Shown here: in pieces, positions 8,459-17,050 of the stretch | Position numbering within the stretch: position 1 is the stretch's first letter | Layout: each line of letters starts with the position of its first letter | Source: Paraburkholderia sabiae | Lineage (GTDB): Bacteria; Pseudomonadota; Gammaproteobacteria; Burkholderiales; Burkholderiaceae | Direction of reading: 5' to 3' | Length of the DNA: 64,000 nucleotides | Assembly (NCBI RefSeq): GCF_030412785.1 | Contig: NZ_CP125298.1 | Span: 248,001 to 312,000, forward strand | The notes under the pieces: model-generated | Seen by the model: the letters and a program-made list of their open reading frames with translations, nothing else | Told to the model about the DNA's origin: nothing | Databases searched by the model: none | Position numbers and translations under genes: made by a program

Positions 8459-9598
8459 CTATGTGCTCACCACCAGAGCCAGAAGGCGATCGAGGTGATG
8501 AAGCATGCGTAAGGCAAGGCTCCACTGCGCGTACTGCTCGCGGATACCCTGACGTGTTTTGGAAAAGGAAATGAACCGGCTGTACTCCGACGCCTCACCA
8601 GCCTGGTATTCGTTGTTGATGTGGTCGTCGAGCATTTCGCCGGTTCGTTCCGTGTGTTCAAGAACCAGCGTGCAACCCGAATAAATCGGCCTTGCGTCGT
8701 AGCCGGCCATGAAAAGCTCATGCTTGCCTGCGCGCCGCAGCAGACGATGCAGGGCAACAAGCTCCCTGCAGACGTTTGCAACCATGTCCGTCGAGACGGC
8801 GTGCAACTCCAGCAGTTCGCGTTCGGCCAGTGCCGTCAGACGGGCTCGCCTTCCCTCGATTTTCGTTGGGACGCGAACCTCATCTGGACACAGCTCCGGC
8901 CTGAGGACAGAGGGCAGATAGCGACGCGACTGCTCCTCGTCGCCGTACATCTCCAGAAGCCACTCGAGCGCATCCTCGTCGGACGCGCTCTCATCGCCTG
9001 CCCAGTGCATGCAGGCCGCTTCACAGAGGAACCACCCCGGCGTACGGAAAAGCACCGTCTTGCCCGACACCCGGTCAACGAGGTTGAACAGCGTGTAAAG
9101 CAGGAGCGGATGCGCTTCCCTGAGCGGTTGAGCGAGCACACCTATCTCGTGCATCCACTCGTCGGTCAGCTTCACGCCCAGATGTAGCGGCGAGTCGGGT
9201 TTGAACTCCTCCCGGTCGTACTGGTGCTGGATGACATCGTTCACAGCGTTCGTGTCGAAAAGGTCCAGTCCGAACGAGATCATCTTCGTCGGTCCTGACA
9301 ACTGCCTTCTCGCCCACGCGAAAAATGCCTGCTGGAACGCGTCGATCGGGCTTGCCGGATCGGCCACATCAGATGCGTGCAGAGGACCGTGACGAAACTG
9401 CGCGAGCACGACCGCATCAAGCGACGCGTCCGAGCGCCAGCGAAGTGTTGCTTTTGCCGGGATCTCCGCAGAGATGTCCGGCAGCGTCAGAACACAAGGG
9501 GAAGATCGATGTCGGGCAGCGGCAGCGCATGCCGGTTGCCAGGACGCGGTCGCGTCCGCAACGACGTGTCGATCAGCGAATGAAGGATCGAACAGCAT
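8459..9598 (-). CDS. PRTRC system protein F
   Basis: 379 residues, mostly alpha-helical, no signal peptide. It is assigned by position (between C and B) and by general resemblance to PRTRC protein F. It is rich in Trp and acidic stretches such as WLLEMYGDEEQSRRYLP. The start at 9598 has GAGG 7 bases upstream. The ribosome binding site follows a full terminator hairpin plus U-run (9620-9644), so expression may need read-through. The biochemical role of F is unknown. Confidence 0.8.
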   Translation of the reverse strand: MLFDPSFADRHVVADATASWQPACAAAARHRSSPCVLTLPDISAEIPAKATLRWRSDASLDAVVLAQFRHGPLHASDVADPASPIDAFQQAFFAWARRQLSGPTKMISFGLDLFDTNAVNDVIQHQYDREEFKPDSPLHLGVKLTDEWMHEIGVLAQPLREAHPLLLYTLFNLVDRVSGKTVLFRTPGWFLCEAACMHWAGDESASDEDALEWLLEMYGDEEQSRRYLPSVLRPELCPDEVRVPTKIEGRRARLTALAERELLELHAVSTDMVANVCRELVALHRLLRRAGKHELFMAGYDARPIYSGCTLVLEHTERTGEMLDDHINNEYQAGEASEYSRFISFSKTRQGIREQYAQWSLALRMLHHLDRLLALVVST

Positions 9599-9619
9599 TG
9601 GGAAGCCTCATCGTCGAAT

Positions 9620-9644
9620 AAAAAAACCGCCCTCTCGGGCGGTT
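9620..9644 (-). terminator. Intrinsic terminator/attenuator between PRTRC C and F
   Basis: An 8-bp stem AACCGCCC/GGGCGGTT (9625-9632, 9637-9644) with a 4-nt loop, followed on the minus strand by a run of Us. The ribosome binding site and start of protein F come directly after it. Confidence 0.8.
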
Positions 9645-9694
9645 CCTGATTGAACCCGTTGACCGGGTCGGCAAGAGCCTTGAGCAGCGTCTGC

Positions 9695-9913
9695 TTACGC
9701 ATACGCACCTTTGGCACCCGCCGCACGGACGAACTTGTAGGTTGCGATATCGCGCGACATATCCGGCCCGTCGACGGACGCGGTCGTCAACTCGGGATAC
9801 TGCGCCGAGTAGAGATCGCGAACTTCTTCGGGCGAGAACGTCGGGCCGGGGTCCGGCAATGCGACGCCGTTATAGGAGAACTCGCGAGCAAGCTGGTTGA
9901 CGGTGATCGACAT
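9695..9913 (-). CDS. PRTRC system protein C (prokaryotic ubiquitin-like)
   Basis: 72 residues beginning MSITVNQLAREFSYNGVALPDPG and containing SPEEVRDLYSAQYPELTTASVDGP, the pattern of PRTRC protein C, a family predicted to have a ubiquitin-like beta-grasp fold. The C-terminus is GAKGAYA, not a Gly-Gly tail, so conjugation would need trimming by protein A or another mechanism. AGGAG upstream overlaps the stop of gene E. The family assignment is firm; function is inference. Confidence 0.88.
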   Translation of the reverse strand: MSITVNQLAREFSYNGVALPDPGPTFSPEEVRDLYSAQYPELTTASVDGPDMSRDIATYKFVRAAGAKGAYA

Positions 9914-9922
9914 GGCGGCTCC

Positions 9923-10405
9923 TCAGAAAAGGGACGCAAGGTCGGTACCGTTCTCAGCCGGCGCAGCAGACGGTGCCGAAGCTACGCCCGCAGCCTCATC
10001 GTTCGAGGCTTCCGGTTCGTCGGACGACGATTCATCTTCATCGTCGCCGCCCACATCGCCTGAACCCGCCGACGACTTCCCTGGTGCCGATGCTCTCGCA
10101 CCCTTGCCCGCCAGCGCCTTGGTCGCTTTCGTGACCTGCGCTTTCTGGGCTTCACCGAGAATCGCCGTGGTTGCTGCCACCTGTTCGGCCAGCGACGCAT
10201 GCGCGCCGCTATACGCCGCCAGATGCTCAGCAAAACCAGCGTCAAGTTCCTCAGCGCTCGCCGTCATGACGAGGGGCTGACGCAGGGCGGTTTCTTTCGT
10301 CTCACCTTCCGGCATGACGAAAACCACCATCTGATCGCCCTTCATCTTGATCGACAGCTTCAGCGTTGAGCACGCCTTCAACAGCGGTTGCAGTTCAACA
10401 AACAT
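9923..10405 (-). CDS. PRTRC system protein E
   Basis: 160 residues from the ATG at 10405 (CTGGAG upstream). The frame extends further upstream but would run through a terminator hairpin, so that start is rejected. The N-terminal about 100 residues (MFVELQPLLKACSTLKLSIK...) match the PRTRC E style. The rest is a low-complexity Ala/Ser/Asp/Glu tail with an acidic run around DDEDESSSDEPEA, probably disordered. It lies between ParB and C. Role unknown. Confidence 0.85.
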   Translation of the reverse strand: MFVELQPLLKACSTLKLSIKMKGDQMVVFVMPEGETKETALRQPLVMTASAEELDAGFAEHLAAYSGAHASLAEQVAATTAILGEAQKAQVTKATKALAGKGARASAPGKSSAGSGDVGGDDEDESSSDEPEASNDEAAGVASAPSAAPAENGTDLASLF

Positions 10406-10420
10406 AGATACTCCAGAAAT

Positions 10421-10448
10421 AAAAAAAGACCGCCCGAGGGCAGTCCAG
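10421..10448 (-). terminator. Intrinsic terminator/attenuator between PRTRC ParB and E
   Basis: On the minus strand a stem GACTGCCC/GGGCGGTC is followed by seven Us, and within a few bases by the CTGGAG ribosome binding site and ATG of gene E. It is the same hairpin-U-run-RBS-start layout as before gene F. Confidence 0.75.
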
Positions 10449-10500
10449 ATAAAGGAAGAAGCGGAACAGGTCCGCTTCGGTCGATGCGCGCGATGCGCGG

Positions 10501-12177
10501 TTAGAACTTCAGAATCTTCGGGATCTTGCCGGTGTAATCGAAGTCCTTCACGGCGAGCAGCGCCTCGATGACTTCCGCCTTCGATTTGCCAAACACCTTC
10601 TTGAACTCCTCGCCCAGTGCGGCGCGGATGCCCAGTTCGTCGGCCACCACCATCATTTCCGACTTCGTGATCAGTTCCAGAAACTCCTTGCAGAGCTTCC
10701 AGTGCCGGGTGAGATCGAGACGATGATGGCGGCACAGACCGGTCAGCTGATGGACATCCAGACCCTGAATCGCGGAGACGGCGATGCCCGTCAGGGCATG
10801 CGCAACCTTCTCGTCATCCGCGCTCACAACCGCTTCCGCTGTCTTTGCGACATCGTTCGTGGTGATCTTTTCGTCGGTCAGCTTTTCCCAGATGCCCTTC
10901 AGCGATGAATCATCCACGCAGCGTGAGTGACCGGCCAGCGCCATCGCCAGCAGATATCGCTGAGCAAGCGCCGGATTCGAACCGACCTCGCGGCGCAGGG
11001 CTTTACGCCACAATGCAACGCGATAGGTCTTGATCCGGTCCGACTCGGCAACGACCGTCGCCGGCGGATTGCTGGTCGTAGACGGTTTGGCGGAGCCAGC
11101 TTTCGCCGGAGCCTTCGCCGTCGCGCCCGCTTTCGCGTCCGCCTTCGCATCGATCTTCGGTGCCGCCGCGGCCTTCGCGGCTTGCAGCTGCTTTGCCACC
11201 ATCTTCATGTTGCAGACGGTGTCGAAGCACTGGCCCTTGTAGACCTTGCCGGTCGAATCGGGCAGACCGCTCACCGCCGCGCCGTAGTTCTGGCACGCGT
11301 GACAAGCCTTGGCCTGCTCTTCGCCCACACCCTTCGGCCCCTCAACAGCAAGCTGGATACGGGTGTGGTTGTCGCCAGCGCGCACGATGCGCACAACCGG
11401 ATAATCATCGCGAAGGCCCGTAGCAACAGCCTCCAGCTGCTTCTCGGTCTTCTCGTTGAAGCAGGTCCGGTTCGTACAGTTGCCCGTACTGATGGACTCG
11501 CCGAACATCTCGCCCTGATTGGACGAGTTGTGCTGGCATCCAGCGCAATCGGTCTTGTCGAAGATCGCTGCCGCCAACGAACAGGCAACCTGTTCGATGG
11601 TCTTCTTCACTTCGGCGACCGGCTTTCCTTCCTTGACGATGACAGGCAGCAGCTTGTCCTGCGTTTCCTTGGGAAGCGCGGCGAGGAGCTCCGCGTGACC
11701 AAGAAGGATCGTCCGCGTGGTGAGCGCCTCCAGCACGCCCGCGCTGCAGTTCATGAGCGCGAGTCGCTTATCGAGCGTGGTACGCGTCCATCCGAAGATG
11801 CGCGCGACCTCGTCGCGATCGCCTTTGCACAGCCCGACCTGCTCGGCTGCTGCGATCGCTTCTTCTGCAGGCGACATATCGGCGCGCTGGACGTTTTCGA
11901 TGATGGCAAGCTGTTTTGCCTCGACCTCATCGATCTCCTTCACGACGACGGGGATCTCGTAGTGTTCGCCGTGCGCCGCCATGGCTGCCTTGTATCTGCG
12001 GCCGCCAGCAACGAGCGCGAAACCGCCGTCGGCGAGCGTACGAACGATGACCGGCTGAATAACGCCTTTTTCGCGGACCGAAGCCGTCAGTTCCTCCATC
12101 TGCGCGGGATCGAAATACTTGCGCGGATTGACGGTGACGGTGATCTGCTTGAGAGCGAGGGTAGGTTGCTGTTGCAT
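10501..12177 (-). CDS. PRTRC system ParB family protein
   Basis: 558 residues from the ATG at 12177 (CTGGAG upstream). The N-terminal ParB/Srx nuclease-like domain is obvious: NPRKYFDPAQMEELTASV, KGVIQPVIVR, LVAGGRRYKAA and IENVQRADMSPAEEA. An HTH follows (EVARIFGWTRTTLDKRLALM). After it lies a Cys-rich region with pairs CAGC, CTNRTC, CHAC and CFDTVC (about residues 230-360), which could bind zinc. Then comes an Ala/Lys-rich linker and a helical C-terminal domain. It heads the PRTRC core and is distinct from the canonical ParB at 55.6 kb. Confidence 0.9.
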   Translation of the reverse strand: MQQQPTLALKQITVTVNPRKYFDPAQMEELTASVREKGVIQPVIVRTLADGGFALVAGGRRYKAAMAAHGEHYEIPVVVKEIDEVEAKQLAIIENVQRADMSPAEEAIAAAEQVGLCKGDRDEVARIFGWTRTTLDKRLALMNCSAGVLEALTTRTILLGHAELLAALPKETQDKLLPVIVKEGKPVAEVKKTIEQVACSLAAAIFDKTDCAGCQHNSSNQGEMFGESISTGNCTNRTCFNEKTEKQLEAVATGLRDDYPVVRIVRAGDNHTRIQLAVEGPKGVGEEQAKACHACQNYGAAVSGLPDSTGKVYKGQCFDTVCNMKMVAKQLQAAKAAAAPKIDAKADAKAGATAKAPAKAGSAKPSTTSNPPATVVAESDRIKTYRVALWRKALRREVGSNPALAQRYLLAMALAGHSRCVDDSSLKGIWEKLTDEKITTNDVAKTAEAVVSADDEKVAHALTGIAVSAIQGLDVHQLTGLCRHHRLDLTRHWKLCKEFLELITKSEMMVVADELGIRAALGEEFKKVFGKSKAEVIEALLAVKDFDYTGKIPKILKF

Positions 12178-12193
12178 TGCGGGTCTCCAGAGA

Positions 12194-12222
12194 GGGAACC
12201 CGCCCTGTCGGGAGAGGTTCCC
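12194..12222 (-). promoter_or_regulatory. Leader hairpin before PRTRC parB
   Basis: GGGAACC (12194-12200) pairs with GGTTCCC (12216-12222), 16 bases upstream of the start. There is no U-run; it may affect translation or mRNA stability. Confidence 0.45.
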
Positions 12223-12362
12223 GAAGGGTTGAACAACATAGGCCGGAATCAATCGGCCAGGTCGATGCGTCAGAGACGCGGGTAATGACGCAACGATACC
12301 GCCGCGCTCGTGCGTCTAATTTCGCAAAGCTCGCGTAAACGCCGTCTCTTTTGCATAGGCAG

Positions 12363-12389
12363 AAAAAAACCCGGCGCGAAGCCGGGTTT
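12363..12389 (-). terminator. Intrinsic terminator after the 82-residue gene
   Basis: A 9-bp stem AAACCCGGC/GCCGGGTTT (12367-12375, 12381-12389) with a 5-nt loop and a long U-run on the minus strand. It separates the methyltransferase-helicase unit from PRTRC parB, so parB may have its own promoter in 12178-12362. Confidence 0.85.
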
Positions 12390-12433
12390 GTTCAAAAGTA
12401 CGGTGCGCGCGTCCTGCCGGACGCCGCTTCCAC

Positions 12434-12682
12434 TCAATGCGAAGTAGCGGCTGCCTGCTCTTTTCGCGGGCGCGAAAGCAGGGTCGTTACTGCCCCTGAA
12501 AGCGCCCATTCGCCGAACTGCTGTTCGTGGGCCGAATGCACGAGCCGATCGAGACACAACACCTCAACGCCGTCCACCTCGACCGTGCCGAGAACGTTGG
12601 CCAGCACGGCGCGGTTCGATCCTTCCCGCTTGACCGTCACCACACCTTCGCCCACAAGAACAGACACTTTCGATTCCTTCAT
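12434..12682 (-). CDS. Unknown 82-residue protein
   Basis: Starts in an ATGA overlap with the stop of the large methyltransferase-helicase gene, with GGAGG upstream. Residues 1-60 look beta-rich (VSVLVGEGVVTVKREG, VEVDGVEVLCLDRLV). It is not recognised. The tight coupling suggests it works with the methyltransferase-helicase. Confidence 0.7.
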   Translation of the reverse strand: MKESKVSVLVGEGVVTVKREGSNRAVLANVLGTVEVDGVEVLCLDRLVHSAHEQQFGEWALSGAVTTLLSRPRKEQAAATSH

Positions 12683-15600
12683 GCCGCCTCCTTCAGAAGT
12701 TTGCGCATGTCACTGCCCGTGCGGTCAGAGAGCAATGCGAGGTCATCAACAAAACGGTCCAGCAGCGAATCCATATGCAGGAACGTCTCGTCCTCGAGCT
12801 CCGGCGTCGCCCAGTCCAGTCCAGCCTGTGTCGCGTCTCGCTTGTGCGCCACCATCTGGTCCTGATACTCGTCGATACTTCCAGGGAGATGGAAATACAG
12901 CACCTTCAACGTCCCCTTCCGGTTCCAGCGCAGCGCGCGCCGCATCGCCTGATACTCGATGCGCCATGTCCACGACCGGTCATAGAAAAGGATGTAGTCG
13001 GCATTCGGCAGGTTGTAGCCCGCGCGGCCCGACGCCTTGGTTGCCATCAGCCCCGTCGCCAGCCCGGTCAGAAACCGCTTGTCCTTGTCGGCCACGCGGC
13101 GCTTGATCGGAATTTCGCCGTGGAAAGGAACTGACTCCACGCCGTGCGACTTAAGCTCCCGCGCAAGCAGATCCAGCACGCCCGGGTTCTCTGCGAACAC
13201 GATCGCCTGCTTGCCTTCCGCCGCGATCTCACGCATGCGCGAAATGACTGCGCGCTGCTTGCTCGTCAGGCCACCGATCCGATCGACGCCTTCCATCCCG
13301 TACTGCGGATAGTTGGCGGCGAAGTGCACCGCACGAATCCGCGCGAGGATCGTGACGAGATTGCATGCTTTCCGGTCGTCTCGCGACGATCGATACCAGT
13401 CAGCAAACTCGTCAGCCGCACGCAGATACGAAGCCAGATGACCGCGATCCCAGTCGACCGTTTCCACCTCGAACTCCGGCGGATCGATCCTGATGTACTT
13501 CGCGACCTCCGGTTCGGCGACGAGTCGGCGCTTGATATGCGGCGCCAGCATCGCGCGGTAGCCGTGCAGATTGCCGATCTTTGGCACCTCGCGTTTTGCC
13601 CCTTCCTGCAGGCTCTCCGCAAACTGCCACGTCACCCACTCCAGCACGACGAAGTCATCCCGGAAACGGTCAACACCGCGCATCGCATACTCGACGGTGT
13701 TGATCCAGTTCTCCTCCAGATAGCCACGCCGGTACCCATACGGCTGGGCCGCCGTTCCATCGCCACCTGAAAACGCGATGAGACCGAAGGCGTCGCGCGG
13801 ATAATTCGGAATCGGACTGCCCGTCAGCACGTAGCGGCGTCGCGCGGAAAGCTGCCAGAGCGCGCGGCTCTGATCGCTCGTCGGATTAGCCAGCCGCTCG
13901 CCTTCATCGGCTACCAGGAGGCCGATGCGTCTTCTCAGCCGATGCGCGTACGTGACGCGCGTCGATACGGCCTTGTCGACAGGCATGCGTAACCGCTCAT
14001 ACGAGATCAGGTTGAACCGTCGCAGATCGTTCAGGTCCGCACCGCAGGTAATGACTTTCACGTCATCCATGCTGATTGGCAGCGTCGCGATTTCAGTCAT
14101 CATCTCGTCGATCAGACGGGACTCAACAACGATTAGACCGTGCATCACCCCTGAGAGGAGGATCAGCGCGATCGTGAGCCGCGATTTCCCACAACCCTGC
14201 TCCCACGCAATCACGCAGCCCGACGGCTTCAGCAAGGTTTCGATCAGATCGTCCGTCTGGAAACCCCAGTCCAGCCATTGATCGATACCCAACACTTCGA
14301 CCATCGAGCGTATAGCTGCGGCCTGCTCCGGAAAGCGCACCGACAGCCCTTCGTGCACGACTTCCCACCCTTCCGAAACGTTGTCGATCGCAAACCGCGC
14401 GTTCAACTCATCGACAGACAGGTAGTACGTCGCGCCCTTGAGCACGTAGCGATACCGGCCGTCACCCTCACGGTCAAAGCTGACGGTGTCTCCAGCTTTC
14501 ACCAACGGACTCGCCCAGAGCGACGCATCGACCTTGTGAGTCTCGCGCGCTGTGCCGCTGACGTGATCCGATGATCCCGCACCCGTCGTCCACGCTACAT
14601 GTCGCAAGGGTGTCGCCTGTCGCACGCTTCGTCTCGCGCGGCGTACGAAGTGCTTCAGAAAGCCCGGTCCAAACTGGGGTTCTCCTCCGACACCGCGGAT
14701 GCGGTCCAACAGCCCGTCGAGCGCCGCACGCGGATCATCCTGCATCAAGTACGTCTCCAGATCGAGCAGCCCCTGCCCCGCGTATCGAAAGCCACGTGGC
14801 AACCGGTGGCCGTCACGCGAGTAGATGCGATCAACGTACACGCTGTTGAGCACCATCGCCTCGTTGAAGCCGCAGGCGAACCTGAGCCGGATGCGGCGAC
14901 CATCGTGCGAGATCACAACCGACTTGTCGCCTGTGACCGGACGTGTGATGACGGGAACGCTGTCATCGAGCTTCTGGAAACGCAGCCGGGGTTGGCCGAA
15001 ACCGCGATCATCGAAATGCAGCTTGAGGTTCGGTGCGGGAGCGCCGAGATCGCTGACGACATCCCGCACGAAATCCGACGGACGATCGCGGTACCGGTCA
15101 AACACCACTACCGCGGTTCGCACGTTCGCGCCCTCGGATCTGAACGCATCGGCTGGCAATTCGAACAGGCCGGCCGCGCGTCTTCGCAAGCCGTCACCCT
15201 GCTCGCCCGCGATCATCGCCTCTGCCGTTGTGATTGGCAGCAGCGCGACCACGATGTCGGCCGCATCGAGCGCCTGATGGACGGCGTAGTCGTGACTGAG
15301 CGCACTGGTGTTGGCGCCATATCGGCCCCACGTCGTGCACGCCAGCGGCTTCAGATGCGGCGATTCGAGGTGAATTGAAAAAGGCGGATTGATGATCGCG
15401 AGATCGAAGCTCACCGGCTGGATGTCCTCCATACCGGCGAGCTTGAATTCGCATTCAAACCCCGCGTCCTCGAATACCTTCTGGCACCGCGCGATCACGT
15501 CGGCATGCACATCGACGCCGTATACCGCGTGTCGCTCGGGATCCGCGAACTGCAGCAAGCGACCCGATCCCACCGAGTTGTCCAGAACACGGATACGGCG

Positions 15601-15798
15601 ATTGAGCTTCCAGCCGCTCACAAAGCTCCACATGAAGGCGGCGATCGCATCCGGGGTGAAGAATTGCCCCAGATGCAGACGTCGCGCAGCCGCCAGCTCA
15701 CCTTGATGCGCAACAGGTGCCGCCTGCGAGCCGAGACTGAGAATCGTGCGCAGCGGCGCGTACCAGTCTGCCTCAAAAGAAAACAGATCTCTCTGCAT
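12679..15798 (-). CDS. Fused N6-adenine methyltransferase / SF2 (SNF2-like) helicase
   Basis: 1039 residues from the ATG at 15798 (GAGG 8 bases upstream). Longer starts would include a terminator hairpin. The N-terminal methyltransferase has motif I VLDNSVGSGRLL (about residues 72-83) and catalytic NPPF (about 136). The C-terminal half is an SF2 ATPase: Walker A AWEQGCGKSR, Walker B LLVADEGE, motif III LTGSP, then ATKASGRAGYNLPNAD and a QAMRRALR-type motif VI. No nuclease domain was seen. Such fusions on plasmids are thought to modify DNA or counter restriction; a role in defence or anti-defence is inference. It is upstream of the PRTRC genes. Confidence 0.87.
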   Translation of the reverse strand: MQRDLFSFEADWYAPLRTILSLGSQAAPVAHQGELAAARRLHLGQFFTPDAIAAFMWSFVSGWKLNRRIRVLDNSVGSGRLLQFADPERHAVYGVDVHADVIARCQKVFEDAGFECEFKLAGMEDIQPVSFDLAIINPPFSIHLESPHLKPLACTTWGRYGANTSALSHDYAVHQALDAADIVVALLPITTAEAMIAGEQGDGLRRRAAGLFELPADAFRSEGANVRTAVVVFDRYRDRPSDFVRDVVSDLGAPAPNLKLHFDDRGFGQPRLRFQKLDDSVPVITRPVTGDKSVVISHDGRRIRLRFACGFNEAMVLNSVYVDRIYSRDGHRLPRGFRYAGQGLLDLETYLMQDDPRAALDGLLDRIRGVGGEPQFGPGFLKHFVRRARRSVRQATPLRHVAWTTGAGSSDHVSGTARETHKVDASLWASPLVKAGDTVSFDREGDGRYRYVLKGATYYLSVDELNARFAIDNVSEGWEVVHEGLSVRFPEQAAAIRSMVEVLGIDQWLDWGFQTDDLIETLLKPSGCVIAWEQGCGKSRLTIALILLSGVMHGLIVVESRLIDEMMTEIATLPISMDDVKVITCGADLNDLRRFNLISYERLRMPVDKAVSTRVTYAHRLRRRIGLLVADEGERLANPTSDQSRALWQLSARRRYVLTGSPIPNYPRDAFGLIAFSGGDGTAAQPYGYRRGYLEENWINTVEYAMRGVDRFRDDFVVLEWVTWQFAESLQEGAKREVPKIGNLHGYRAMLAPHIKRRLVAEPEVAKYIRIDPPEFEVETVDWDRGHLASYLRAADEFADWYRSSRDDRKACNLVTILARIRAVHFAANYPQYGMEGVDRIGGLTSKQRAVISRMREIAAEGKQAIVFAENPGVLDLLARELKSHGVESVPFHGEIPIKRRVADKDKRFLTGLATGLMATKASGRAGYNLPNADYILFYDRSWTWRIEYQAMRRALRWNRKGTLKVLYFHLPGSIDEYQDQMVAHKRDATQAGLDWATPELEDETFLHMDSLLDRFVDDLALLSDRTGSDMRKLLKEAA

Positions 15799-15816
15799 GA
15801 ATTGCATCCTCAAATG

Positions 15817-15838
15817 AAAAGACCCGCCGAAGCGGGTC
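15817..15838 (-). terminator. Intrinsic terminator/attenuator before the methyltransferase-helicase
   Basis: A 7-bp stem GACCCGC/GCGGGTC (15821-15827, 15832-15838) with a CGAA loop (+ strand), and UUUU after it on the minus strand. The GAGG site and start at 15798 follow within about 20 bases. Confidence 0.75.
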
Positions 15839-15859
15839 GTAAAGAAATGCGTGACGGAA

Positions 15860-16657
15860 TCAGTACCGATCGCGCGTTGCGAGATAGTCGGCGCCGAACT
15901 CGCTGATGAACAGTGAGAGCGCGTCACCGACCTGATGGGAAAACTTGAACTGCCACTTCTCGTTGAACATCACGATATCGAGGCCCTGAAACGAGACCTT
16001 CTCCCGAGTCTCATACTCGTAATCAAGGAGTCGGCCGTGCGCCAGCACGGAGGCCAAGGCATCGAAACCAGCGTGAGACGCGAACGCTGCGAGACCGCGC
16101 ATCAATCCGGCGACCGTCGACTGGCTGTTATAGGTCGCCTTGCGCAGACTTGAACGGAAACACGCCTCACTCCAGATCCGGCCTTCGAGCACGATCGCGC
16201 TGGTCGTCCGCTTTATCTCCGAATTCGGACGAATCCCGAATCCATCGATGAGCAGCTTCGCGGCCTGAATCAGACCGATCCGCTTGCCGGCATCGCCGCT
16301 GAATGTGCGTTCGAGGTGCGACCAGAAGGCATCGAAATCAGGACATTCGCCAGCTCTGAGTGCGCCGCGAATGTCCACCGAAGCGTTTTCGAGCTCCTTG
16401 TCTTCGTTGATCTCCAGTCGCCCGCCCGGTGGCGAAAACTGCGCGATCGCCTTGGTCACCAGAACGTGCGCGAGTCGGCCGCAGAAGTCCGAAAGCTCGC
16501 GCTCCGTCTTGTAGTCGGCTCTCGACTCGGTCGCGCGGTAGACGTATTGCTCGCCGCCGCGCGGAAACAAGGCCTCTTCCACCGCGGCGACTTCGAGATA
16601 GGCAGCCGCTGCCTTGTTCTGTGCATCCTTGAACTGCCGAACCAGTGCTGTGTACAT
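15860..16657 (-). CDS. DUF4942-like protein, first gene of the PRTRC-linked operon
   Basis: 265 residues. The C-terminus (GLDIVMFNEKWQFKFSHQ, then GDALSLFISEFGADYL) resembles the end of DUF4942 proteins, which are common near DNA methyltransferase genes on mobile elements. The similarity is by eye. No catalytic motif was seen. It is the first gene in the minus-strand run, facing the divergent region at 16658-17248. The N-terminus is helical and the middle is rich in aromatic and basic residues. Confidence 0.6.
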   Translation of the reverse strand: MYTALVRQFKDAQNKAAAAYLEVAAVEEALFPRGGEQYVYRATESRADYKTERELSDFCGRLAHVLVTKAIAQFSPPGGRLEINEDKELENASVDIRGALRAGECPDFDAFWSHLERTFSGDAGKRIGLIQAAKLLIDGFGIRPNSEIKRTTSAIVLEGRIWSEACFRSSLRKATYNSQSTVAGLMRGLAAFASHAGFDALASVLAHGRLLDYEYETREKVSFQGLDIVMFNEKWQFKFSHQVGDALSLFISEFGADYLATRDRY

Positions 16658-16883
16658 AGGGTATCCCTGTGGGAATGCGACGGGGACACCGCACCAGAGC
16701 GGGAGTGGTCCCGTCTGGGTTGAAGAACGTGCCGCGAGTGCGGACGTCGTATGAATGCGCCGAAGCGCGGTCAGTCGATGCGCATATGCGCGTGTGATGC
16801 GTGAACGATACTGGCTTCACAGCGAGGCAACGGGCTCGAATGACGACGTTTTCGACATGCCTCTTCTTTGCGGCCCGCGAGCG

Positions 16884-16918
16884 TTGTCCACAATTTCTGT
16901 GCACAAGGTTGTGGATAA
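16884..16918. promoter_or_regulatory. Pair of DnaA-box-like sequences
   Basis: TTGTCCACA and, 17 bases on, TGTGGATAA (reverse of the consensus TTATCCACA), inverted relative to each other. Two boxes without an AT-rich unwinding region or iterons do not make an origin. They could be a secondary origin or a DnaA-regulated promoter. Confidence 0.5.
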
Positions 16919-17029
16919 GACATCTCCACCGGCACGGCGCAACGTCCCCATCTGGGGTGACTACGAATCGGTCAGCATCGACCACCGACTCCTTCATGCG
17001 AGCGTGAGTGACACCCCAGCCGGCCAAGC

Positions 17030-17050
17030 TTCTATTACACGTAATGGCTA
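17030..17050 (+). promoter_or_regulatory. Operator-like element, copy 1 (ATTACACGTAAT)
   Basis: Core 17034-17045 is the near-palindrome ATTACACGTAAT followed by GGCTA. From 17030, 26 of 35 bases agree with 51448-51482, upstream of the VirB8-pilus operon. Related cores lie at 22037 and 51650. Confidence 0.5.

Noticed and set aside
10927..12285. A 452-codon plus-strand open frame opposite PRTRC parB
   Set aside because: Antisense shadow of a high-GC gene; the minus strand has ParB motifs and a proper start.
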